Source of the DNA: Platanthera guangdongensis
Taxonomy: Eukaryota > Streptophyta > Magnoliopsida > Asparagales > Orchidaceae
NCBI GenBank assembly: GCA_039583875.1
Contig: CM077163.1
Coordinates: 107,703,213-107,767,212, forward strand
DNA: 64,000 nt
Direction: 5' to 3'
How positions within the stretch are numbered: position 1 is the stretch's first letter; every line of letters starts with the position of its first letter. The position numbers and the translations under genes were made by a program. Shown here in pieces: positions 1-8,873 of the stretch. Below the pieces are notes generated by a model. The model worked only from the letters and a program-made list of their open reading frames with translations. It did not search any database and was not told the DNA's origin.

Positions 1-19
1 CTCATCACAGAGGCTCGCT

Positions 20-559
20 TTGGAGAATCAGTTCCAGAGACTGACGCAGGGAAATAGTAGAGTGGATGAGTACCTCCACGAGTTTACACGGTTGGATCGT
101 TATGCTAGCTCTACGTTTGCTGATGAGGAGCCTAAGACCAACCTGTTCTACGAGGATCTGCGTCATGACCTAAGGATATTACTCCCTGGGCCTATGATGT
201 AGGGATTCCTAACACTGGTCAATACGACCCGATTGTTGGAGAAGGATCTGAAGAGAGTCCAAGAGAAGAAGGACTCTAGTGCGAAGAAGATGGAGTTCAA
301 GGTGCCGAACTCCTCAATGTCGGTGTTCCGTAAGTGGAATAAGAAGGCTAGGACTTCAGGTCCAGCCCCTTCTTCTGGTGCATCTGGGGCAACTACAGGC
401 CGAACCCTGAGCGCATGTTATAACTGTGGGAAGCGGGACACTTTGTATGAGATTGTTGGAGCGGACGTCCGAAGTCCGAGAAGAAGCCTGGAGCAACTTA
501 TGAGGAGAAGTGCAAGGCGTTGGAGTCAACCGCATCACTTATTCCCCAGCCCAGCCTAG
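20..559 (+). pseudogene. gypsy gag remnant
   Basis: The first frame (20-202) contains the gag capsid core (FQRLTQGNSRVDEYLHEF, then a LFYEDLRHDLR segment) typical of plant gypsy retrotrans_gag domains. After a stop, a second frame (233-559) gives a Lys-rich tail and the start of a zinc knuckle (ACYNCGK), after which the CCHC motif is lost. The capsid would have packaged the element RNA into cytoplasmic particles. Stops and frame changes make it non-functional. Confidence 0.75.
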
Positions 560-676
560 AGTGTACAACCTTGGCCAGTAGGAGGCCATGAAGCAGTCTA
601 ACGTGGTGACAGTTATGCTATAATTTATAGCAGTTTAGCTTTAAATACTTGTTGCCTTACACGTGTTAGCTTATGA

Positions 677-1010
677 TTGGCTGTGCTAGGCTTTGTATCG
701 ATCCTTGATTTTCCGGCGAGCGTACTGTTCGATATGGGAGCTTCACATTCCTTTTTGTCCGAAGAGTTTGTATCGCGCATCGGAGTACCTTCTTCGATGG
801 CAAGGGACACATTGGATGTGTTGCTGCCTAACGAGTGCTCTATACGCACGGGTAGAGTTTGTTGCGTGAAGGTAGGGATTGGGAGTCATGAATAAGACTT
901 GTAAGCATCGCTACTACCGATAGTGGAGTTCGATGTGATCTTTGGCATGGACTGGCTATTGGAGCAGCATGTGTGCAATTATTGCAACCGTAAGGTTGTC
1001 TGATTGGTAC
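677..1010 (+). pseudogene. gypsy aspartic protease remnant
   Basis: The 677-895 frame holds the retropepsin-like core VLFDMGASHSFLSEEFV. The usual active-site D-T/S-G-A reads D-M-G-A here, so a conserved position is changed. After a stop, a neighbouring frame carries the downstream FDVIFGMDWL segment that follows the protease core in plant gypsy elements. The protein would have cleaved the Gag-Pol polyprotein. It is broken by stops and is an old copy. Confidence 0.75.
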
Positions 1011-1080
1011 TTGAGACAGACGTGAGATGACGTTCTCAGGTTTGAAGGGGTCAAGCAAGACTTTGATGTCTGCTCTATAG

Positions 1081-1297
1081 GTGGTTAAGGAAGTTCATAG
1101 TGGTGCAGAGCTATTTTTCACTTTATTGGAGGCTTCGAAGCCCAAGCCTGGTTTGGACAGCATCCCAGTTGTATCTGATTTTCTTGACGTATTCCCTAAA
1201 AATCTCCCGGGAGCTCCACCTCAGCGAGAGATTGACTTCACCATTGAGATAGTGGCAGGTGCCAAACCTGTGTCACGCTCTCCGTATCGGTTACCGA
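1081..1297 (+). pseudogene. gypsy reverse transcriptase, N-terminal stub
   Basis: The frame encodes DFLDVFPKNLPGAPP and then the REIDFTIEIVAGAKPVSRSPYR region, the signature just before the RT palm in chromovirus-type gypsy elements. All catalytic RT motifs lie beyond the break near 1297 and are missing. Confidence 0.8.
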
Positions 1298-2308
1298 GGA
1301 TGGGTCTATATAGATTGATTTCTAAGTTAGGTATAATGAGGTGGATGGGCCTTGGGCCAAGCCAAGAGTAATCTCCACTCCTTCTCTTTTTTGCCTTCTC
1401 AAACCCAAGGCTAAGCCCACCTAGCAAATATCTAAGATGGTGGCAAGTCGATGTACTGCCCCAACCTGATGGAAGCCACCTTTCTTGGACAGCTAGGAGG
1501 TGTTCAACCATTCTCCTCCTTGTGATAAAAATCCCACATCGAGGAAAAGAGGAGAGGGGGAACATCAAACTCCTATATAAGGACCCCTACCCCCTATGCT
1601 TATTCTCACTACACTCCCCAAGCTCAGTCAATCCTAACTCACCTCTGCCAGAGCTCTACCTCGCCGAAAAAAACTTATCGGAGCACCACAACCACCTCAC
1701 CTCCCTCTAATGGCGGATCTCGCCGGAAGCCCCCTAAGGCCTCGAAACCAAGTGGGACCTCCTCCTCTCTTCCCTCCCTAGCATTCCGACGTTGTGTATC
1801 TGAGCTCCGGTGGCCAGAGCGCCACCATCATCAACCCCTCTCCTCTGATGGAAAACAAAAAAAAATAGCTCTGAATATGGCCGGCGGTGGCAGGCCGCCG
1901 GACCACCGCCGGAGGGAGCGCGCACCCCGAGAAGTTGGATGGGGGCGGAGTCATGACCGACTGGCAGCGGGGAAGGCCTGCAAAGGCTCGGTTTCAGTAG
2001 GGTGGGGGAGAAATGTATAAATTTATAACTTAATAAATTTTTTGAATATTTTAATAATATAACTAAATTAAGTATTTTATTTTTTGGAGGGTACACTGGG
2101 GAGCTGGGGAAAAAATTTTGAACATGAAATTGCTCCCCTTGATGAGGCCAACCAGCACAAAACTTTTGGGAATTTTTGGAATTGATTTGGTATTTTTAAA
2201 ATCATAAATAAAAATTATTTGGCCAATTTAAAGGCCCAATTGCTCGGCAAATTTTGGAAAAATTACTAGGCTCTTTTAACACCATCTTAAAGGTTGTATT
2301 AAAATCTG
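1298..2308 (+). mobile_element. Non-coding, probable gypsy LTR, left half (interrupted by Tat element)
   Basis: No coding similarity is seen. A CCCACATCGAGG-type box is followed by a TATA box and then a C/T-rich leader, as in long plant gypsy LTRs. The stretch ends at the GGAAT duplication flanking the Tat element. Its continuation is 13112-15830, because the same GGAAT occurs there and the two flanks join smoothly. I could not fix the LTR start (candidate TG at 1301) or its family, so the element identity is inferred. Confidence 0.45.
1574..1580 (+). promoter_or_regulatory. TATA box of the probable gypsy LTR
   Basis: TATATAA followed by GG, about 60 bases after a CCCACATCGAGG box; transcription would start near 1605. 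The context resembles U3 promoters of plant gypsy LTRs. Confidence 0.5.
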
Positions 2309-2313
2309 GGAAT
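2309..2313. repeat. Target-site duplication, left copy (GGAAT)
   Basis: GGAAT directly precedes the Tat LTR end at 2314. The identical five bases directly follow the other end of the same element at 13106. A perfect 5-bp duplication shows that 2314-13106 entered as one insertion. Confidence 0.85.
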
Positions 2314-3067
2314 TGTTGATGCGCGAAAACACAAGGGGGGTCGAGCACCACCAGCTAACGGTTCGAACACCGGGGAATAGGGAGACTGCGAGTAGTGATC
2401 TACTAAGCGGATGAGGGCAGGAAGAAGAGCAGGGCCGTGAACCACGGCAAAAACAGACTTCGCCCGTCGCGGCCTGAATGCCTCTCTTGCGACGGGCTTT
2501 CCCTTGATTGAAGAAGGATTGGGTTACAAGTAAAAAGAAAAGGTTGACAAGAGCAGAGCGAGGGGGAGTCCGCAAGGCTCAAGATTCGAGTCCGCAGACC
2601 TGTAACAAGTAGGCTCCTGGGTCCGAGTCAGCGTGCCTTGGGTGCACCACCTCCCCCCTATTTATAGGATAGGGGGCCTGCCCAAACGGGCAGGGCTAAA
2701 ATAACCGGCTGCCCGCGGTACAGGAGAATCGGGCAGCGGTGACGGGAAGCAAAAAGAAAGAACACGCCAGTCCGCGCAGAAGGGGCGGACTGGGCTCTCG
2801 GACTAGAGCTTCCACAGCAGCTGGGTGCGATCCTACTGGAGGGCGGCGGCCTGGGCGGACGAGACACTGCATCCGCCACAGTAGAGAATCCAACACCTCA
2901 AGTCCTAGCGGACTGAGCGGACGGGGTCTTGCGTCTGCTTCTGGGGTACCACCCTTGGTGTCTGATTAGTGACCTTGCCGGATTGGGCGGATTAACAAAT
3001 CGCGTCCGCGCCTGCTGAAAGGGGGGCTTTGGAATATTGTAGGATGTTGCGGACTGAGGGGTTAACA
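2314..3067 (-). repeat. Tat copy 1, 3' LTR (754 bp)
   Basis: Read on the minus strand it begins TGTTAACCCC at 3067 and ends ATCAACA at 2314. It matches the LTR at 47103-47937 along its length, with a length difference of about 80 bp. A TATA box lies at 2659-2666. U3 (about 2740-3067) is full of GCGGAC/GTCCGC words in both orientations. Confidence 0.9.
2659..2666 (-). promoter_or_regulatory. TATA box of Tat LTR
   Basis: TATAAATA on the minus strand, followed by a G-rich leader. The same TATAAATAGGGGGGAGGTGG context occurs at 47573 in copy 2. Confidence 0.75.
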
Positions 3068-3080
3068 TAATCCCCGCACA
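3068..3080 (-). promoter_or_regulatory. Polypurine tract of Tat copy 1
   Basis: On the minus strand, the purine-rich TGCGGGGATTA directly precedes the 3' LTR start TGTTAACC. This is the expected place for plus-strand DNA priming. Confidence 0.6.
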
Positions 3081-3156
3081 TTTTTGAGTTTCCAGAAAAC
3101 TTCGAAAATGTTTCCTTAACCGACGAGTCCGCACGCCTCGAAAATGCCGCCAACGC

Positions 3157-3163
3157 TATAAAT
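3157..3163 (+). promoter_or_regulatory. TATA box for the antisense gene A of Tat copy 1
   Basis: TATAAAT lies just outside the LTR on the plus strand, that is, antisense to the element. The first ATG of the antisense frame lies 92 bases downstream at 3249. The antisense gene thus appears to have its own promoter in the internal region next to the 3' LTR. Confidence 0.55.
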
Positions 3164-3248
3164 ATCGCTGGAGGGCCTGGAACTGTTGAGAATCTCGATC
3201 GACACGGGGCACTACTCACCAATTGCGGTCTCCATTTTCCAGTTCGGC

Positions 3249-5130
3249 ATGGCAAGGCTTGGAGCTTTCTTCTCTAGTCTCACTGCAAAAGGCGACACAG
3301 AGCTGACAACGCCTATGAAGACCAAGAAGATAGCAAAGAGGTCGACAAAAAGGATCCTGTCCGCCCCACGGGAGTGACTTCCCACAGCCAGAAGCCTGCG
3401 GAGAAAGCAGTCCGCCGTGCCGACATATCTGCTCACGAAGAAGCCGCAGTCGACGCCGAACCATTGAGAAGTGAGAAGATGGTGATCCTGTCGGACTCTG
3501 CCCCTTCTCAGAAAACTGCAACTTCGGCGGACACCGCTGGCAAACACATTGAGACTGACATATCTTCCCCCAATGCTCTGGTGCCTATTGTTGACTTGGA
3601 TGAAGAAGACAGGCGGACTGAGGAAGGGGACGATGCGCCGTCAAAGTCATTGACTGCTGTGAACCCAGAGCCTGTCCGCGAAAACCAGCCCGATTTAGGG
3701 GGGCCCGCCGCGGATTCTGCTGAGAAGACTGCTAAAAGAAAGAAGAGGAAGAGGGACGGGGCGACCGTCGCCGAGCGGGTTGAGAAGAAACTGCGCACAA
3801 TGAAGGAGAAGAACGTCTCCAAGCGGACTGGGGATGCGGACTTACAGTACAGACCGCGCGACAAAGAAGTTCCTGACAGCGATCTGGTTACCCCGGAAGC
3901 CCAAATCCAGGGAGATAATTCCCTCTCCACGGTCAGTTTATCCACGGATGAGATAATTGATTCCATAGACGTCGATCGTCTTGATTTAATCAACGAATCC
4001 TTGCTTGTTGTACTGCAACAATCTGAGGTGGAGGCTACTGGAATAAGGGTGACGAACTCCCTTCCTAGTCCGCTACGGAGGAAGAGGAGAGAGAGAGGCT
4101 GAAAGAGAAGATAGCGGAGAAGAAGAAACAAATCGTTGCTCATGTTGCTGCGGTGGGGGCGGCCTCGAAGCAGGCCGCGGCGGATAAAGCCGCTGAGGAT
4201 CTGCGGATTGCTGCGGAGCTGCTGCGGTCAGGTAAACTTCAACCGGCGCCTAAATACTTTCAGTGTAAGTGGCTTTACAGGTCGCCGCCACGGACGTCAA
4301 GACCAATCAAAATCATCACCAAAACGGACGATATTGTGGTTTCGACAAGTTCGGCTGCTGAGAAAAGAGCAAAGGTTCATCGCGAATGGAAAAAGCGGTT
4401 AAGCGCCTTTGACCCAGAGCGGGCAAGGCGGCCAATCATCTTCGATAGTCGGTAACTCGCTGCTGCTATGTCTAAAAGTGATCTTTCATCCTTTCTTTGT
4501 GTCCGCTGCGAGCTGCCTTTGAATGTGGAGTTAACTTTGTTTGTTGCAGGTAGAAGGTCGCCGCCGGGCTCCATCGAGAGTGATGAGTTTGTGGTCACAC
4601 CAATTACTGGTGCTGACGCGGTCTCGCACGTGGAATCCGCGGGGGATGAGCCGCCCAGCCTGAACATTATAAAAGAGTTAGAGATGAAATTCCAAGCTGA
4701 AATGCAAGGTGTTAAAGCAGAGCTAAAGAAGTCAGAGGAGCACGAGAGGGCGTCCGCGACGCGTGAGAAAGAGTCCGCAGAGCGCGAGAAAGCCCTAAAA
4801 GACCAGATCGCCAGCATCTCGAGGGCGCTGGAGAGGTCTGAAAGGGAGAAGAAGAAGCTTGTGGATGACGTCCGATTCTATAAAGGCAAGCACTTGGCGT
4901 CAGTGTGAGGAGAAAAAGGGAAGCGGGCTGCTGAGGTCGCTGAGCAGAGGCCGCGAGTGTCAGATCGTGCTGCTCCAGAGATCGCCGCACCGGCAGGCGG
5001 TGCCCAACAATCTGCGGATGAGGAGCCGAGACCGGCGACGGAGCCAATGGTCCCCCTCAGTCGGGTGGATCGGGAGGCTGCTCATATGCACCGGACCATA
5101 AATGTCATTCATCATCATCTCTGCCGTGTG
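3249..5130 (+). pseudogene. Tat antisense accessory gene A, copy 1 (charged coiled-coil protein), decayed
   Basis: The gene runs opposite to the Tat gag-pol direction. It starts with MARLGAFFSSLTAKGD at 3249 and shifts frame into the long 3374-4102 frame. This contains a Lys/Arg-rich block (KRKKRKRDGATVAERVEKKL) and the segment GDNSLSTVSLSTDEIIDSID. After a frameshift near 4070-4095 it continues at 4153-4451 (heptad-rich helix, AASKQAAADKAAEDL). A likely intron (GT at 4452, AG at 4553, after TTTGTTGCAGGTAG) joins it to 4554-4905, a long coiled coil (EKESAEREKALKDQIASIS). Another shift near 4905 leads to a final segment ending around 5130, where copia DNA begins. It matches the minus-strand gene at 57729-59294 throughout. 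Function unknown; the basic stretch suggests nuclear targeting or nucleic acid binding (inference). Confidence 0.75.
4452..4553 (+). other. Probable intron in antisense gene A
   Basis: The upstream frame runs into a stop exactly at CGG-TAA, where GTAACT forms a donor. The downstream frame opens after a pyrimidine-rich TTTGTTGCAGGTAG acceptor. Splicing GT(4452) to AG(4553) keeps the reading frame; the nearer CAG at 4547-4549 would not. In copy 2 the matching donor reads GC rather than GT. Confidence 0.5.
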
Positions 5131-6663
5131 TACTATTGGAGCACCCTATTACTAATTTGGGTCAGGATCACTATGTATCTAGGAACCTTTGCTTGACCTT
5201 CTGTATAGCTTAATAGGTCAATTAGAATTGAGTCTAAGGGTTAGAAGTCTATGTTTGGAAGCTGCCCTGAAGACCAAGATTTTCTGTCTGGAGACTAAGT
5301 CTGATCGTCGAGCTCAGCACGACGATTCGTCGAACTCCGATCGACGATCGTCTGGCTCAACTTCGATAGATCGTCGAACTCCATTCGACGATCGCTGAGC
5401 TCAACTTCTTCATATCATCGAACTCCATTCGACGATCGGTGAGCTCAGTTCGACGATTTTGACTCTACTTTGGAACTTTATCTCTGAGCTCAGTTCGTCG
5501 ATCTTTGAGCTCAGATCGACGATATTTGGCTGCTGTGTGTTTCCAGATCGCTGAGCTCAGCTCGACGATAGCAGAGCTCAGTTCGACGATTTCAGACAAC
5601 TTCCAGGATATTTCTTAATTCAAATTCAAATCAGTTAAGAGTTATTCTGCAATTAATTCAGAGATTTCCTAGCCGTTATCATTCAATTCTGGACCAAGTT
5701 TCAAGGGATTTTTCAAGAAATGTATATGTGGACTTTCCTCCAGAAGAGATTATGCAATTAAGGATGCAGTTAATGCAGGCCAACGGCTATACTTGACAGA
5801 GAATGTTATTCTATTCTATACCAGAGAATAAAAGACAGGATTTTTGAATCTCTCAAGAGAACACACACAATACAGAGAGAGGATACAGATTACATAGAAG
5901 CATTAAAAAATCTTCTGTCACAAAAGAATTCTGAAGAACACACATCCAAGGAGATCAAGCCTTCTCAAATCTTTAGATCTCCTTAGTCTTCAAAGTGTTC
6001 AAGGCCAACATATTTCCAGACTCCAGACATTCAACATTTCAGCTATTGCTGAAATCATCTATTGCTGGAGTTCAATCTTTGAAGGCCTATCACCCTCAGC
6101 AAAGCTTTTCTTCCTGAAGATCTCAAGGATTCAGGGGGAGCTTTGACAACAACAATCCACATAGTCTTCTCAGTTGTTTGAGAAAGAGAAGACTTTCATC
6201 ATTCTCTCACCCCCACTCTGTAAAGGGTTTCTCAAACTCCCTTCAAAAGTTTGAGCTTGGTTTTTGAGCACCTTGTCAAAAGCTCATTGGTGGCAAGACA
6301 CCTGATCAAAAAATCTGCCTTGGTTTTTGAGCACCTTATCAAAAGCTCATTGGTGCCCAGGACACCTGATCAACTCATCCTGCAGTGGATTCCTACCTAG
6401 GGTGGTAGAAGAGTGGATGTACCCAAGTTTAGGGGAACCACTATATTTCCTTGTGTCTTCTGGTTTTGCTTGTTTTCATTTTTGTTTTTGGCCTTGATTC
6501 TTCTGTGCTTAGCTTTTGTTTTACCTAGTGCTGTGATTAGTTTTATTTACTGCTTCCCTGCTCACTCTTATTACAACAGTTATTGTAAAAAGTTTTAAAA
6601 GCACCATATACTCTATTCACCCCCCCCCCCCTCTAGAGTATATCAGATATAGCTGCTCTTTCA
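5129..6663 (+). repeat. Copia element 1, 5' LTR
   Basis: The right end is fixed by the TTTCA terminus followed by AT and the primer-binding site. The left end is inferred as the TGTACTATTGG at 5129, where similarity to the Tat antisense gene stops. The only LTR partner is missing, so the start is not confirmed. It contains the TCGACGATC palindrome array (5285-5590) and a C-tract at 6620-6632. Confidence 0.7.
5285..5590 (+). repeat. TCGACGAT/ATCGTCGA palindrome array in U3 of copia element 1
   Basis: About a dozen degenerate units of the type ATCGTCGAACTC...GAGCTCAGTTCGACGAT alternate in both orientations, so neighbouring units form imperfect hairpins. The same words recur in this element at 8437-8668 and 12127-12400. 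Confidence 0.85.
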
Positions 6664-6665
6664 AT

Positions 6666-6677
6666 TGGTATCAGAGC
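6666..6677 (+). promoter_or_regulatory. Primer-binding site, copia element 1
   Basis: TGGTATCAGAGC, complementary to the 3' end of initiator tRNA-Met, lies two bases after the LTR end, as usual in plant copia elements. Confidence 0.95.
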
Positions 6678-6796
6678 CAGGTTGGTTAAACATACCATAC
6701 TTGATTGGTTGTACAGGCTAACACCTGAACCTCAAGATCCCAAACTAGATCTGCTTCTCTTTAGTACTTTATTATTAAATTTTGTTTTCTCAAATC

Positions 6797-8872
6797 ATGG
6801 CCCAAAACAAAGATTATGCTAGCACCAGACCTCCAGTGTGCAATCTATCCAAGTTTGCACTTTGGAAGGCAAGGATTAGACTTTACATGAATTCTATTGA
6901 CGAAGATATTTTTAATTCTGTTTTGACAGTATGTCCAAGACCCCCAGAGAATTCCAGTACAAATGTTGTTCCACCTCCATCAGGAACAGATGCTGATATC
7001 AAGAAATGGAAAGTAGCTGATGCTAAGGCTATGAATATCCTAGCCCAGACAATGTCAGATGACATATTTCAAAAGGTAGCTGAATGTAATTCAGCAAAAG
7101 AAATTTGGGACAAACTCTCAGAAATAGTCTCAGGCTCAGCTGATGAGAGAAAGGATAGAAGATCCCATCTCATTTCTCAATATGAGAATTTCAAGAAGGG
7201 ATAAACTAAGTCAGTGGGAGATATGTACAACAGACTAAATCTAATTGTCAGTGAACTCAGGACATTAGACAAAGAGATCTCTCTAACTGAACTTAATGAC
7301 AAGATCCTAATGTGCTTCCCCAGCACTTAGGATTCAAGAATCTGGCCAATTAAGGATGTCAGAAGTCTAAGTGAGATCACCACTGAAGCTCTATTGGGTA
7401 AGCTCAAATCTTATGAGCTACTCATCAAAAATAAAGAGGAAGAACAGAAAGCTGCCTCACCAGCCACAAGAAAAGAGAAGACCATAGCATTCAAGGCAAC
7501 TGAGGATCTGCCTGAAGATAAAGCTATAGGCAATGATGAACTACTCAGTCTGCTGGCCAAAAGATTCTACAACATGGCCAGAAAGGACTTCAGAAGAAGA
7601 TCATACAAGGAGCAGGACAAGCCAAGGTATGACAAGTCCATTAGTAATAATAAAGACATTATTTGCTTTGGTTGCAGGAAACCAGGGCACATAGTTCCTG
7701 ACTGTCCAGAGAACAAGAACAAGGACAGAAGGGACAGAAAAGAAAGAAGAAAGGAGAAAGACTTCAAAAGGAATGGCAATGACAAACCTTCTTCAAGCTA
7801 AAACAAGCATACAAGAAAAGGGTTTGTTGCTGAATCCTGGAGTGAGACAGAAGAAGAGTCAGAATCCTCATCCAGCTCCAGTGATGATGAGGATGATGCA
7901 GAAGAAAAGGAGTTCTGCATGATGGCAATCAATGCCTCACAGCACAATTCAGAGGAAGAGGAGTCAGAGTCTGACTCAGAGACTCAACCTGAAGAAGATC
8001 AGGTAATTGGTTCTTTTGATTTTAGTTCAGAAGATTTTAAATCTGAATTTAAAGCACTGTGTTTAGACCTGCTAAAGTCTGAGAAAGAGATTATCTCTCT
8101 CAGAAATCAATTATCTGAACACAATACTCTAAAGTCAGAAAACCTCAAACTCTCTCAAGAGTTGGAGTGCTGTAGGGAACAGATAGCTTCACTGAAAAGT
8201 GAGCTCTCTGAGGCCAAGAAGCTTGAAGAATCCCTTAATGGGAGAAGCATCAAGCTGATAGACATCACAAGCACAGTGAACTCTAGATTTAACAGTACAC
8301 TGGGCTTGGGTGCTTCATCTAGCCAACCTATAGTCCTAACAACTCCAATCAAATTCATTTCTGACAAAGGAAAGGGAGTTGTAGAGGTTGCTAGGAAAAA
8401 TTCTGATCTGCCTCAGAAAACTAAGTCCCAGTAGAAATCGTCGAACGGAGATCGACGATCGTCGAATGAAGATCGACGATCGCCGAACGCAGCTCGACGA
8501 TCTCAGGCAAAATCGTCGAACGCAGATCGACGATCTCAAGCAACATCGTCGAACACAGGTCGACGATCTCAAATACCTGACCTCAGCTATAGTCGACCGT
8601 CGAACGGAGCTCGACGATTTGACCCAAGATCGTCGAACGAAGCTCACAGATCGTCGAACAGAGGTCAGAGCTCTGGAAAATTTTTCAAAGGCAAATCAAA
8701 ATTGAATCCTAAGGGTCCTACATCTCAAATCTTTAACCCTTATACTGAATGGATTATACCTCCAAGGAGATATCATCCTGAAGGATATAAGAGTCAACCT
8801 GGGATGTCTTTCATTTTAGAATTTAAAGGTTATCAACCTAGGCCCAAGGTAAACTGGGTCAAAAACAAATGA
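6797..8872 (+). pseudogene. Copia element 1 gag with in-frame stops
   Basis: One reading frame holds the whole gag but is interrupted by stops at 7202 (TAA), 7328 (TAG), 7799 (TAA) and 8432 (TAG). I start at ATG 6797 (MAQNKDYASTRPP) rather than 6782, because this matches the usual SIRE gag start. Order: capsid helices (WDKLSEIVSGSADE), a Lys-rich linker, the zinc knuckle CFGCRKPGHIVPDC near 7661, a Ser/Glu/Asp-rich acidic stretch (7850-8000), a coiled coil (8060-8250), then a repeated Ser-Ser-Asn-x-x-Arg-Arg-Ser block (8437-8668) encoded by the palindromic module. The frame ends at 8871; pol lies in another frame, so a frameshift separates them. Confidence 0.9.
8437..8668 (+). repeat. Palindromic module array inside the gag frame, encoding SSNxxRRS repeats
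   Basis: Units of about 24 bases (TCGTCGAACGGAGATCGACGA and variants) are in frame with gag and encode SSNGDRRSSNEDRRSPNAAR-like repeats. The same motif is non-coding in the LTR and 3' spacer of this element. The array is free of stops in gag frame and also open in other frames. Confidence 0.85.
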
Positions 8873-8873
8873 A

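Larger units (their letters stand above)
1..1297 (+). mobile_element. Ty3/gypsy internal fragment (gag, protease, start of RT), truncated at both ends
   Basis: Gag, protease and the first part of reverse transcriptase follow each other in the usual gypsy order on the plus strand, but in several frames and with stops. The left end is cut by the window. On the right the RT stops abruptly near 1297, just after the SRSPYRLP segment that precedes the RT palm, and unrelated non-coding DNA follows. The layout resembles plant chromoviruses (Tekay/Del/CRM group), but no integrase or chromodomain is left to prove the lineage. Confidence 0.85.

Noticed and set aside
1734..2096. 120-codon minus-strand frame
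   Set aside because: Low-complexity translation of LTR leader DNA with no recognisable domain.
3508..4143. 211-codon minus-strand Ser-rich frame
   Set aside because: Shadow of antisense gene A, copy 1; similarity to copy 2 is in the plus-strand frame.
8388..8705. Open frame rich in DRRTEIDDRR repeats, and a mirror frame on the other strand
   Set aside because: Out-of-frame reading of the palindromic module; the gag frame passes through the same DNA, and palindromic repeats are open in many frames.
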